Of a stretch of DNA of 64,000 bases, positions 24,488 through 32,799 are shown in pieces (position 1 is the first letter of the stretch; the number at the start of each line of letters is the position of its first letter). The stretch lies in the NCBI GenBank assembly GCA_046350675.1, contig JAXLZZ010000005.1, positions 62,001 through 126,000 on the forward strand, written 5' to 3'. A program made the position numbers and the translations under genes. The notes beneath the pieces were generated by a model. It searched no databases, was not told the DNA's origin, and worked only from the letters and a program-made list of their open reading frames with translations. The DNA is from JAXLZZ01 sp046350675. Its GTDB lineage: Bacteria; Patescibacteriota; Saccharimonadia; Saccharimonadales; UBA4665.

Positions 24488-26513
24488 ATGGAACATTCGC
24501 ACCACACCAACACAGTGAGCACCAAGAACACGACAAACACGCTGGTCATTCGGTTAAGATGTTTAAGGATAAGTTCTGGCTTAGTTTTATTCTGACCACT
24601 TTTGTCCTTGTGTATTCGGAAATGATACAGCACTGGCTCAGTTTTCACGCCGCCAACATTTCCTGGCTCGCAGTATGTACCGTTTGTGCTTCTGAGCACC
24701 ATCATCTTCTTTTACGGCAGCACAGTGTTCATTAAGGGTGCGTGGGGCGAACTAAAAAAGCAGATTGCCAGGTATGATGACGCTCATCAGTACTGGCAAT
24801 TATTGCAACGTATGTGTATAGCGTTGCAACACAGTTTGGCTATCGGAGCGAAGGTTTCTTCACGGGAGCTGGCTACTTTAGTTACGATTATGCTACTTGG
24901 TCATTGGCTAGAAATGGCATCTATTGCCAAAGCCGAAGAAATGCCTAGATACGTATCATCTAAACTCTTGCCGTCAGCCGAAAAAACTAGTTAACGGCAA
25001 GCCGGCGCAATGCCTTATTAAGCGAGGTAAAAGTTGGCGACTTGAAATTACTGATACGACCAGGCTCAAGCGCTATGCCAGTTGATGGTGTTATAACTGA
25101 CAGCAGCTCGTCAGTAAACGAGGCAGCTATTACAGGCGAAAGCAAGCCGACAAGTAAGACAAAAGATGACGAGGTTATGTGAGTACGATAAACCAAGACG
25201 GCTCACTGACAGTTAGAGTTACGAAACTCGGCGAAGAATACAGCACTGGCTGGCATTATGCGTCTGGTTGCCGAGGCACAAAGCTCAAGTCTAATGTCCA
25301 GGTACTTGCCGATAAAGCAGCTTTTGCCTTAACTATCATCGCTATCCTAACGGGCATTCTTACTTTTATCCTGGCTCGTTACAAGGATGCGGCATTTGCA
25401 CTAGAACGCTCAGTAACTGTGCTGATTATCAACGCCTCACGCTCTTGATTTGACGATTCCATTGGTCGTTTCTATATCCACTACAATCTCAGCACGCAAT
25501 GGTTTACTGGTTCGTAAGCGTTTAACTGGAAGCTGCCCGTATGTTAGATTGGGTGCTCTTTGATAAAACAGGCACACTTACGAGGCGAACACGGCGTAAC
25601 GGATATTTGGGCAACAAAGGGTTATACCAAGAAGATATTTTGCATCTTTACGGCGAGCCTTGAGCAGAATAGCGAAACATATTGTCGATAAGTGTGTAGG
25701 CGAGGCTCAAAAGAAGCACGTCCACTTGGATAAGGTTGAAGATTTTTCTGCCATACCTGGGTTAGGCGTTAAAAGGAAAGCTACACGATCACGATAACTT
25801 CGTAGCTGCAAGTTACCTTTACATCAAAGAGAATAGCTCAAGTACCTGCTGATATTTGAGCGATATTCCAGAAACAAGCCGCTAAAGACAGCAAGACAAA
25901 GTGTACCTAATCAAGGATGTAAAAGTAGTGATTGGTGCAATCGCCCTAGCCGATGTAGTTCGTGAGCAGTCCAAACAAACTATTACTTGCACTCAAAGCT
26001 GAGGGAATTATAAAGACCGCTATGGTTACTGGGGATGATAACCAGGACGTTGCGGCATCGTAGCAAGCAGTTAGGTTTAGACCAGTATTTTGCCGGTACG
26101 ACCAGAAGTTAAAGCCAATAAAGTTAAAGAACTACAGAAAACTGGCAGCAAAGTAGCCTTTATTGGCGATGGTATTAACGACACTGCCATTGACTACTGC
26201 TGACATTGGAATGGCAATTGGAGCTGGTACGGACGTGGCTATTAAGTCGGCTGATATTATCTTAGTTAAGAGCGACCCACGAGATGTAATAAAGGTCATA
26301 CACTTGTCTAAAGCAACTTATCGCAAGATGACACAGAACCTAATCTGGGCTACTGGGTACAATGTCGTTGCCATTCCTCTAGCTGCAGGTGTGCTGTACT
26401 CGTCTGGCATTTTGCTATCGCCAGCAGTAGGTGCTGTCTTGATGTCGCTTTCAACTGTAATTGTAGCTATAAACGCTCAGTTATTAAGACGAGTAAATCT
26501 AAAGGGGGTGTAA
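24488..26513 (+). pseudogene. copB: Copper-translocating P-type ATPase (CopB type), multiply frameshifted
   Basis: Fragments in different frames read in the right order as a P1B ATPase: His-rich N-terminus (HQHSEHQEHDKHAGH), KDKFWLSFILTTFVLVYSEM, ELATLVTIMLLGHWLEMASI, the actuator TGES region (EAAITGESKP, ~25120-25150), KAAFALTIIAILTGILTFIL, the phosphorylation site DKTGT (~25562-25576), GDGIND (~26168) and an intact C-terminus from ADIGMAIGAGTDVAIKSAD. The expected CPH in the sixth helix is corrupted to NASRS plus a stop. At least eight frame changes, so no working pump can be made from this copy. Confidence 0.88.
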
Positions 26514-26668
26514 TGAACGAGCAGAAATATCAATGTTCTGAATGTGGGCTACACTATGAAGATAAAGAAATAGCTGAAAAGTGCGAAAAATGGTGTAGTG
26601 AAACTCAAAGCTGCAACCTAGAAATAACACAATACTCTATTGAAAGTAAAAACTCGCATAAAAAATAG
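26513..26668 (+). CDS. Small Cys-rich putative metal-binding protein
   Basis: 51 residues: MNEQKYQCSECGLHYEDKEI and then AEKCEKWCSETQSCNLEI. Five cysteines, with CSEC and CEKWC pairs, make a zinc-ribbon-like site. The start overlaps the copB stop (TAATG) with GGGGGTG upstream. Small proteins of this look lie after heavy-metal ATPases in other CPR genomes, as I recall; a copper-handling role is inference. The frame is intact despite the decay upstream. Confidence 0.65.
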   Translation: MNEQKYQCSECGLHYEDKEIAEKCEKWCSETQSCNLEITQYSIESKNSHKK

Positions 26669-26811
26669 GCATTGCTGCCTAGAGGTTTGAAAATCTGAAC
26701 CGACTTATATCAAATTGTCGGCAAGTTGGAATTGTTCAGCTAGGTGCTTTAGCTTATAATCCTCTTGAGCAAGCGTAGCTGCCGTTTGAAATGCGTCAAC
26801 TATGTTGCACC
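26669..26811. other. Non-coding end of the copper island
   Basis: No convincing gene. A minus-strand frame ending at 26705 reads WCNIVDAFQTAATLAQEDYK and then LKHLAEQFQLADNLI, which has protein-like composition and could be the end of a lost gene, but it has no start of its own. Confidence 0.3.
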
Positions 26812-26847
26812 AAGAAAAATGCCTCACATTCGTGGGGCTTTTTTCTT
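26812..26847 (+). terminator. Terminator at the right end of the copper island
   Basis: AAGAAAAATGCCTCAC-ATTC-GTGGGGCTTTTTTCTT, a long hairpin with A and T runs on each side, so probably bidirectional. Confidence 0.75.
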
Positions 26848-26851
26848 GCTC

Positions 26852-26956
26852 GGCGCTCACAGATTCTCACCCGTGGCCTCATCAAAATCAAAATGTGCCA
26901 CAGTGACGCTGCCAGCCCTGGCTGGTTGCGGCATAGAGTCCCGTGACCCGCACCAA
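26852..26956 (+). repeat. Right 105-bp direct repeat of copper island (attR-like)
   Basis: Matches 22651-22755 with only a few substitutions and two compensating one-base indels, including the 23-nt tRNA-Gly 3' end. Together the two repeats bound a 4.2-kb island that contains every copper gene in the window. Confidence 0.85.
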
Positions 26957-26968
26957 GATGACATTTAG

Positions 26969-26996
26969 AAAAGCTCCCTTGTTCGGGAGCTTTTTG
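26969..26996 (+). terminator. Terminator behind right repeat
   Basis: AAAAGCTCCC-TTGTTC-GGGAGCTTTTTG. Confidence 0.8.
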
Positions 26997-27118
26997 TTTA
27001 TTGATTGGCCGCGCGGTTTCAACTTACGTCCGGCGAATTAGACCTCACAAGACAAAATATAGCATTTTATAGATTGAAATGATGGTTATAACCTTGGGCG
27101 AAAAGGTATACTGGCAAC

Positions 27119-27913
27119 ATGGAGTACACAGTTATATTCAATAATTTGATGACAGAATTATCCGTGAATCCTGCTGTAACTTTCAAGCAGGGCAAGTTCC
27201 TTAATCGGACAGGGATAGCTCACGTTAACACAGACAACAAGGTTGCATACCCAGATATAAATGCGCTACAAGTTTATTGCAGAGATGAAGATAGCGACGA
27301 GGATGGTTACCACCAACACCTACAATGCTTGCTACGACAAGCTTTGTACTTGGCAGAAGAAATATTAACGGCAGTAGCAGCCTATTATCAGGTGGAATGC
27401 TATTTTGAACGTCCAATAGCTTGTGTATATAAAGACGAGACCTATGAGCTACGAGACAACTTCTGGCGAGAAGTTGACCCGAATGTCTCCACATCTTACG
27501 GGGGTAAATTTGCGGATGATTTAAGTTTTTTGGATGAAAATAAAAACGTACATCCCATGTTTCATTTATATCGTCAGGCGAAAGATGATACCCAGTCCGG
27601 CGACTATCGTTTACTAAACTCATGGCGCTTCTTAGAGGCGTATTATGGCTTGCAGGGTGAAAGCCTGAAGAAACATTTGAAAAAGCTAGGAAACAAGTCT
27701 AAGTTTGTAGACGATTTTTACGTTTCTTATAGGTGTGCTGCAGCACATGCTACAGCTTTAAATTCTGATCCTACTACTGAAAGTGTAATGGTTCCGCGAT
27801 CTTGGGAAACGCAGTTCGACGGCAGCATAATTTTACAAATGAGTGCTATTTTGAAGCTAATTGATAAATTGGTGGCTGACTACAAACCTAAACTTATTGA
27901 TAAGCAGAGATAA
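27119..27913 (+). CDS. HEPN-like protein (putative RNase or MauJ-like)
   Basis: 264 residues. The N-terminal half is not recognised. The C-terminal half is helical and has LLNSWRFLEAYYGLQGESLK then YRCAAAHATAL, where R205 and H210 form an R-X4-H motif as in HEPN domains, whose members include RNase toxins and abortive-infection proteins. The overall look is that of MauJ/Apea-like HEPN proteins. No nucleotidyltransferase partner is next to it. TATACT at 27107-27112 is 6 nt upstream of the ATG. It sits just outside the right island repeat, so may belong to an earlier insertion. Confidence 0.55.
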   Translation: MEYTVIFNNLMTELSVNPAVTFKQGKFLNRTGIAHVNTDNKVAYPDINALQVYCRDEDSDEDGYHQHLQCLLRQALYLAEEILTAVAAYYQVECYFERPIACVYKDETYELRDNFWREVDPNVSTSYGGKFADDLSFLDENKNVHPMFHLYRQAKDDTQSGDYRLLNSWRFLEAYYGLQGESLKKHLKKLGNKSKFVDDFYVSYRCAAAHATALNSDPTTESVMVPRSWETQFDGSIILQMSAILKLIDKLVADYKPKLIDKQR

Positions 27914-27960
27914 TCCCAGTTTTAGCCTCAGCAATAATGCTGCACCATAAAAGAATCTTT

Positions 27961-27986
27961 GGACGCTTTGGCGTCCTTTTTCTTTT
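27961..27986 (+). terminator. Terminator after HEPN-like gene
   Basis: GGACGC-TTTG-GCGTCC followed by TTTTTCTTTT. Confidence 0.85.
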
Positions 27987-28040
27987 GTTGCGGGTGCTAG
28001 AATTATAGAGGATGCAATTTTAAAGAGGGGAGTGGATAGT

Positions 28041-28424
28041 ATGGGTAAATATGTTGATGGATTTGTGTTGGTGGTGCCTAAAGGTAAAGAGGCAGAGTAT
28101 CAAAAGATGGCTGAAATGGGGCGAGATTCATGGATGAAGCACGGTGCACTTCAGTACTTTGAGTGTCGAGGTGATGACCTAAAACAGCACGAAATGGGCG
28201 ATATGAAATCACGTGATTATAAAGAAATGGCTGGTGCAGGTGATGCCGAAAATGTCTGGTTCTCTTTCATTGTCTTTGAATCTAAAGAGCATCGCGATGA
28301 AGTAAACAAAAAAGTTATGGCCGAGATGGACGAGGCCTATAGCGACCAGACCGAAAGCTTTGAAATGCCAAATGATATGACAAAGATGGCATATGGTGGC
28401 TTTGAAGTTGCCGTTGAAGGCTAG
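28041..28424 (+). CDS. DUF1428 family protein
   Basis: 127 residues from ATG 28041 (AGAGGGG at 28024-28030; the GTG at 28032 is too close). DUF1428/YbaA pattern: YVDGFVLVVPKGKEAEYQKM, then VWFSFIVFESKEHRDEVNKK and a Met-rich end. It belongs to the dimeric alpha/beta-barrel superfamily; function unknown. The next gene, an MFS exporter, begins 13 nt after the stop and is likely co-transcribed. Confidence 0.85.
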   Translation: MGKYVDGFVLVVPKGKEAEYQKMAEMGRDSWMKHGALQYFECRGDDLKQHEMGDMKSRDYKEMAGAGDAENVWFSFIVFESKEHRDEVNKKVMAEMDEAYSDQTESFEMPNDMTKMAYGGFEVAVEG

Positions 28425-28437
28425 CAAGAATCATAGT

Positions 28438-29790
28438 ATGACAACACAGCAGCGACTGGTATTGATTGTGGCAGTACTGGGCTCATTCGTGGCGTTCTTG
28501 GATGGCTCGGTAGTTACTGTCGCATTACCTCAGATTAGCGATCAGCTCGGAGGCGATCTTATTATCCAACAATGGGTAAACGATGCGTATTTGATAACTC
28601 TGGGAGCGCTTATCCTTGCGGCCGGCTCACTCTCAGATATTTTTGGACGTAAGAAAATCCTAGTATTTGGACTAGTGGGCTTTATGGTTACTTCTCTGCT
28701 GTGTGCTGTAGCGCAGACAGCGGAATGGTTAGTAATAGCCCGCGGGCTGCAGGGTATTGCAGGCGCATTGTTGGTACCCAGCTCGTTAGCACTTATCATT
28801 AGTGCGTTTAGTGGCAAGGAACAATCGAAAGCGATTGGTCGATGGACTGCGTGGACGGGCGTCGCTTTTATCGTAGGCCCGTTGGTAGGCGGTTTGATGG
28901 TCGACTTTATATCTTGGCGTCTGGTATTCGCAATCAACGTTTTGCCAATTGCTGCTGCCCTTATACTCGCTGCCAAGCTTGATATGAATGAAAAGAGCGC
29001 AGAGGGCCGTTTTGATATGCTTGGGGCTGTCCTTGGTGCCGTAGGTCTGGGCGGTGTAGTGTATGCGCTCATCGAGCAAGGTAATTATGGCTGGGCGAGT
29101 CCTATGATCTGGGGTTCTTTTGGCGTCGGGATGATCGCGCTAATCGCATTTATTTTCCATGAACACCGAACACCGCAGCCAATGCTTCCCCTTGGCCTCT
29201 TTCGCGAACAAAACTTTAGTGTTGGCAACCTGGCAACCTTTTTGATCTACGCTGCTCTTGCACTGCAGGGCTTCTTGCTTGCAATTTTTCTTCAGCAAGT
29301 AGCGGGCTTTACTGCCACATTTGCCGGTTTAGCCTCACTGCCAGTAACTATTCTCATGTTCTTGCTATCATCACGTTTCGGCGCACTATCAGGGACGTAT
29401 GGCCCTCGAGTATTCATGACGGTCGGCCCCATAATCGCCGGCATCGGGACCTTCCTGATATCTGGCGCAAGCACCCCAGTAAATTACTGGGTCGAACTGC
29501 TACCCGGCATCATTATATTTGGCCTAGGGCTTTCCATAACGGTTGCCCCGCTCACTTCAGCAATCCTAGGCTCAATCCAGCCATCTCAGGCAGGCATTGG
29601 TTCGGCCGTGAATAACGCAGTTGCGCGCATCGCTGGCCTTTTAGCAATCGCGGTAATCGGGGTATTTATTGGTACGGCCATGACTTCCAGCGGCTTTCGC
29701 ACCGGTCTATACCTATGTTCGGTGTTACTAGTAGGTGGAGGTGTCGTCTCTGCCGTGGGAATAAGAAATAAACAGGTTAGCCAAGATTAG
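28438..29790 (+). CDS. MFS multidrug exporter, DHA2 (14-TM) type
   Basis: 450 residues from ATG 28438; the frame is open to 28393 but that part overlaps DUF1428. Opening motif LGSFVAFLDGSVVTVALPQI and motif A GSLSDIFGRKK, then motif C-like GPLVGGLMVDFISWRLVFAI, as in EmrB/QacA proton-driven drug exporters. Substrates not predictable. No membrane-fusion partner nearby, in keeping with a single-membrane cell. Confidence 0.92.
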   Translation: MTTQQRLVLIVAVLGSFVAFLDGSVVTVALPQISDQLGGDLIIQQWVNDAYLITLGALILAAGSLSDIFGRKKILVFGLVGFMVTSLLCAVAQTAEWLVIARGLQGIAGALLVPSSLALIISAFSGKEQSKAIGRWTAWTGVAFIVGPLVGGLMVDFISWRLVFAINVLPIAAALILAAKLDMNEKSAEGRFDMLGAVLGAVGLGGVVYALIEQGNYGWASPMIWGSFGVGMIALIAFIFHEHRTPQPMLPLGLFREQNFSVGNLATFLIYAALALQGFLLAIFLQQVAGFTATFAGLASLPVTILMFLLSSRFGALSGTYGPRVFMTVGPIIAGIGTFLISGASTPVNYWVELLPGIIIFGLGLSITVAPLTSAILGSIQPSQAGIGSAVNNAVARIAGLLAIAVIGVFIGTAMTSSGFRTGLYLCSVLLVGGGVVSAVGIRNKQVSQD

Positions 29791-29851
29791 AAGTTGTACT
29801 GAACGAAATTTCTAACACATCTGGATATCTAGCATTTGTTATGATGAGGTC

Positions 29852-30451
29852 ATGAGGAAGATTGTTGTACTGAGTTTTATTAGTTTGGATGGGGTGATGC
29901 AGGCTCCCGGCGGACCAGAGGAAGACACATCGGGAGGGTTCAAGTATGGTGGCTGGACGGTGCCTTATTCCGACGATGTCTCGGGCGGCTGGATGCTTCA
30001 GCAAATGAGTATGCCGTTTGAATTGCTGCTAGGTCGCAAAACATATGATATCTTTGCAGGCTATTGGCCTAAACAAGAAGGAGCGATTGCCGATCCGTTC
30101 AATAAAACGACAAAATATGTGGTTTCTGATTCATCACCAGAGCTCACTTGGGATAACTCGATACTTATTGAAGGTGATGTAGTCGCCAATATTAAAGATC
30201 TTAAAGAGAAAGATGGGCCAATGCTGCAAGTTCACGGCAGCGGCAACATGATTCAGACACTGTTACGAGCCGATCTTGTTGATGAATTATGGCTCAAGAT
30301 ATATCCAGTTACGCTTGGCAAAGGTAAGCGATTGTTTGCAGAGGGTGCAATCCCTGCGGCATTTGAGCTGACTGAATCAAAAGTCACCCCCAAAGGTGTT
30401 ATTTTTGCCAATTACAAACGCGCAGGCGAGGTCGAAACCGGCTCATTTTAG
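29852..30451 (+). CDS. DHFR/RibD-C family reductase
   Basis: 199 residues of the RibD C-terminal/dihydrofolate-reductase-like fold: MRKIVVLSFISLDGVMQAPG at the N-terminus, LLGRKTYDIFAGYWP, QVHGSGNMIQTLLRADLVDE (NADPH-binding GS.N region) and KGKRLFAEG near the end. These stand-alone YyaP/YwjB-like proteins probably reduce a small molecule with NADPH; the substrate is unknown. TATGAT at 29840-29845 is 6 nt before ATG, so leaderless. Confidence 0.88.
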   Translation: MRKIVVLSFISLDGVMQAPGGPEEDTSGGFKYGGWTVPYSDDVSGGWMLQQMSMPFELLLGRKTYDIFAGYWPKQEGAIADPFNKTTKYVVSDSSPELTWDNSILIEGDVVANIKDLKEKDGPMLQVHGSGNMIQTLLRADLVDELWLKIYPVTLGKGKRLFAEGAIPAAFELTESKVTPKGVIFANYKRAGEVETGSF

Positions 30452-30503
30452 ATTAGAGAGTTATTTTACATGTATCTTCTGTGCTTTTGCTATGATTGGT
30501 GGT

Positions 30504-30797
30504 ATGAAAACCGCAATTTCTGATCAAGTTTCACATAATGGTCACATCCTTCGCATTGTTGCAGGCACAGGAGCTATTCTTCTCATCCCATTAGTTGCAA
30601 TGCTAGTTAGCGATGAGGTGCAATGGTCGCTTTGGGATTTTGTGATTATGGGAGCTTTATTGCTAGGTGCAGGCTTAGTATATGAATTTGTATCGCGGAA
30701 ACTGAATCGTGCTTCGCGAAGAGTGATTACAGCAGTGATTGTTGCTATTGTAGTGGCAGTCGTATGGATACAGTTGGCCGTTGGAATATATGACTAA
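30504..30797 (+). CDS. Small three-helix membrane protein
   Basis: 97 residues from ATG 30504, with three hydrophobic segments (near 16-35, 42-60, 72-92) and an Arg-rich loop KLNRASRR before the last. Not recognised. An extended -10 TGCTATGAT ends at 30496, 7 nt before this ATG; the in-frame ATG at 30492 lies within the -10 and can be set aside. Confidence 0.65.
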   Translation: MKTAISDQVSHNGHILRIVAGTGAILLIPLVAMLVSDEVQWSLWDFVIMGALLLGAGLVYEFVSRKLNRASRRVITAVIVAIVVAVVWIQLAVGIYD

Positions 30798-30800
30798 ATA

Positions 30801-30829
30801 AAAGACCCGGTGGTGTGCCGGGTCTTTTT
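30801..30829. terminator. Bidirectional terminator between convergent genes
   Basis: AAAGACCCGG-TGGTGTG-CCGGGTCTTTTT, flanked by A and T runs, between the plus-strand membrane protein and the minus-strand secreted protein. Confidence 0.85.
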
Positions 30830-30844
30830 GTAGGGTCGTATAGC

Positions 30845-32443
30845 TTAGTTTTCTTGCGAGGTAATCTTCCAAGCACCTACATCGCTGTTTCGAACGAGGA
30901 CGGTGGTGTAATCCTTGTTGCCAACTTTGACGTTTACGTATGCTTTGCGAGGTGTGTGAGGTATGACTTTCTTCTCGGTCAATCCCTTAGCATCTACTCC
31001 TGGTTGTGCATCATCTTTTTGTGCTTCGTCGCCATAGAATTTAGCAAGGCATCGCTTGCGGGCTTCAGATGGTCGTTTTAGATCTGCACACTTACCTTCA
31101 GCTTGTTTTTTCTGATCTTTCTTCTGCTGATCGGTCTTTACCACAACTTTGCCGTTGCGCTTTATGAAGTCACCATTTTCGTTTAGGAAGCGGATAGGGT
31201 TCTCGGCAGCAAGCTGTAGCCGTGGACGTTGATCGATGTTGTAGTCGTATTGCACTTTACGCAAGGCTTGCGCTTCGTTGTAGTTGCGCCATGCCTCAAT
31301 TCGAGCTTGCTTAATTTGGTCGAAGAAGCTGTTAAGACCCATGCCTGCAAGCGTGTTGCTGTAGCTGGTAGCTTTGCCTTCGGTCGTTTGGGTGACTTGA
31401 GCATTTTTGAGGGTTTTAAGCATTGCTTTCTCGTATGCCATCAAGCCTGTATTTGTACCGTTAATGCTGGTGCCAATGGTTTCTCGCGCTGTATTGAGGC
31501 GGGTTTCTATCTCTGACTTGAGTGCGTTGTTTGAGATGCTCTTGTCGCTAGATTGGTTACTTGGTGCATTGAATAGATTATATGCACCGGTATCAGCCTT
31601 GATGTTCTTGTCGATTGCTACTAACGCAGCGATTTGACGTGCTCGGAAACTGCTTACCTGAATTTTAAAGGCTGCTTCACAGTATATTTTTGCAGCATCA
31701 GATGGTTTCTTGGCAGCAGCCACTTGCTCTTTTAAGCCCCCGAGGGCCGTCTGATCGGCTGTCAGGCCGTCCAAAGCGATTTGCTTGGTTTCGGCGTTAT
31801 TGATCTTATTAGCTTTAGATTTAAGTTGGTTAATTTTCTGTGTTCGGTCACTAACAAGCTTATTGACTCTCTTCTTTAGGAGGTCGGTGTTGGTTTCGCT
31901 GCTGTAATAGTTGACACAACCTGCATATGTTTTAGGGCGAGTAGGCTTAACCACGGTATCTTTGTGGGCGTCAAGTCGCGCCTGTGCTACTTTTACGGCT
32001 GCAGCGAGTTTGGCTGCCGTTAGGCTACAAATAGCGCGTTGAGGTGTTTTTTCTGGTTTCGTTTTACAGAAGTCGCTCTGTTGTTTTACGGTCTTCTTCA
32101 AACAGGCTGTAACATCGGCAAGCTTAACATCAGAAAGCTTCTGAGTATTATCAATGCTATCGAGCTTACATTTTTTTAGGAAAGTAAGAGCTTCGGTGGT
32201 GCTGTCAGATTGGTATTTACCAGCTTTATCTTTATTGCTTGAGACTATGATCTCGGCTAAATTCTTGTCATCGGCAGCTGAGATGGTAAGACCGCCGCTT
32301 GGTGGCGTAGCACCGCCATTACCAGGTGAAACTCCACCGCTCTGGGTGGCAGCGCTAGTGGTTGGTATGAGCACAACACTAAATGCGAACACTGCAATTG
32401 CAGCGAATGCAGAGAATGATTTGAGTATTTTATTCAACGACAT
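30845..32443 (-). CDS. Secreted coiled-coil protein of unknown function
   Basis: 532 residues. A signal peptide (KILKSFSAFAAIAVFAFSVV, cleavage near SAA) leads to a short Gly/Pro/Ser linker and a long Lys/Ala-rich helical region with heptad-like stretches. Cysteines appear in pairs, for example LKKCK, FCKTK, ICSL. No known domain. It shares 14 nt with the preceding small membrane-protein gene, so the two are translationally coupled. Probably a structural surface or periplasm-like protein; inference only. Confidence 0.65.
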   Translation of the reverse strand: MSLNKILKSFSAFAAIAVFAFSVVLIPTTSAATQSGGVSPGNGGATPPSGGLTISAADDKNLAEIIVSSNKDKAGKYQSDSTTEALTFLKKCKLDSIDNTQKLSDVKLADVTACLKKTVKQQSDFCKTKPEKTPQRAICSLTAAKLAAAVKVAQARLDAHKDTVVKPTRPKTYAGCVNYYSSETNTDLLKKRVNKLVSDRTQKINQLKSKANKINNAETKQIALDGLTADQTALGGLKEQVAAAKKPSDAAKIYCEAAFKIQVSSFRARQIAALVAIDKNIKADTGAYNLFNAPSNQSSDKSISNNALKSEIETRLNTARETIGTSINGTNTGLMAYEKAMLKTLKNAQVTQTTEGKATSYSNTLAGMGLNSFFDQIKQARIEAWRNYNEAQALRKVQYDYNIDQRPRLQLAAENPIRFLNENGDFIKRNGKVVVKTDQQKKDQKKQAEGKCADLKRPSEARKRCLAKFYGDEAQKDDAQPGVDAKGLTEKKVIPHTPRKAYVNVKVGNKDYTTVLVRNSDVGAWKITSQEN

Positions 32444-32717
32444 TGTCAGTCTCCTGTGTAGTTACGGCACTGTTGCTGCTTGCTTCTGCTTCGTTAGCAG
32501 CTTTAGCAGCCTCGGCTTCTGAGGTGGTGTCAGAAGGTGACGCCTCTTGCTCATCAGCAGTTTGTGATGAGGATGTAGTTGTGTCGTTACTAGAGTCGTT
32601 ACTCTTACTCACACGCATGTAGGCAAATGCGCCCAAGCCGACTACGACGACGATAAGTACGATGAGCCCTAAATGAGCGATGCCTCGCTCGTTGAGGGAA
32701 GAATATTTTATCTTCAT
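32430..32717 (-). CDS. Small single-pass membrane protein with disordered acidic tail
   Basis: 95 residues: NERGIAHLGLIVLIVVVVGL forms the membrane segment after a short basic start, then a Ser/Thr/Glu/Ala-rich tail outside. The N-terminus vaguely recalls a class III prepilin signal, but the usual GF.LIE core is missing. Its gene overlaps the secreted coiled-coil gene downstream. Confidence 0.6.
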   Translation of the reverse strand: MKIKYSSLNERGIAHLGLIVLIVVVVGLGAFAYMRVSKSNDSSNDTTTSSSQTADEQEASPSDTTSEAEAAKAANEAEASSNSAVTTQETDNVVE

Positions 32718-32799
32718 GGTTTTCTCTTTTTATTTTTTGTTTTGTAAATAGATATACGGTTATGTTTATAACGGTATTTTTAGCTGAAGTCAAGCTGAA

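Noticed and set aside
25431..25580. Programmed frameshifting or stop-codon recoding to explain the broken copper ATPase.
   Set aside because: Too many shifts of different direction, together with a lost CPH motif; other genes in the window use TGA as an ordinary stop, so UGA recoding does not apply.
30801..30829. Attenuator or riboswitch next to the membrane-protein gene.
   Set aside because: It is a plain hairpin between two convergent stops with T runs on both strands, so a bidirectional terminator is enough.
32630..32717. Type IV prepilin-like N-terminus of the 95-aa membrane protein.
   Set aside because: Lacks the Gly-Phe cleavage context and Glu at +5; no pilus assembly genes are in the window.
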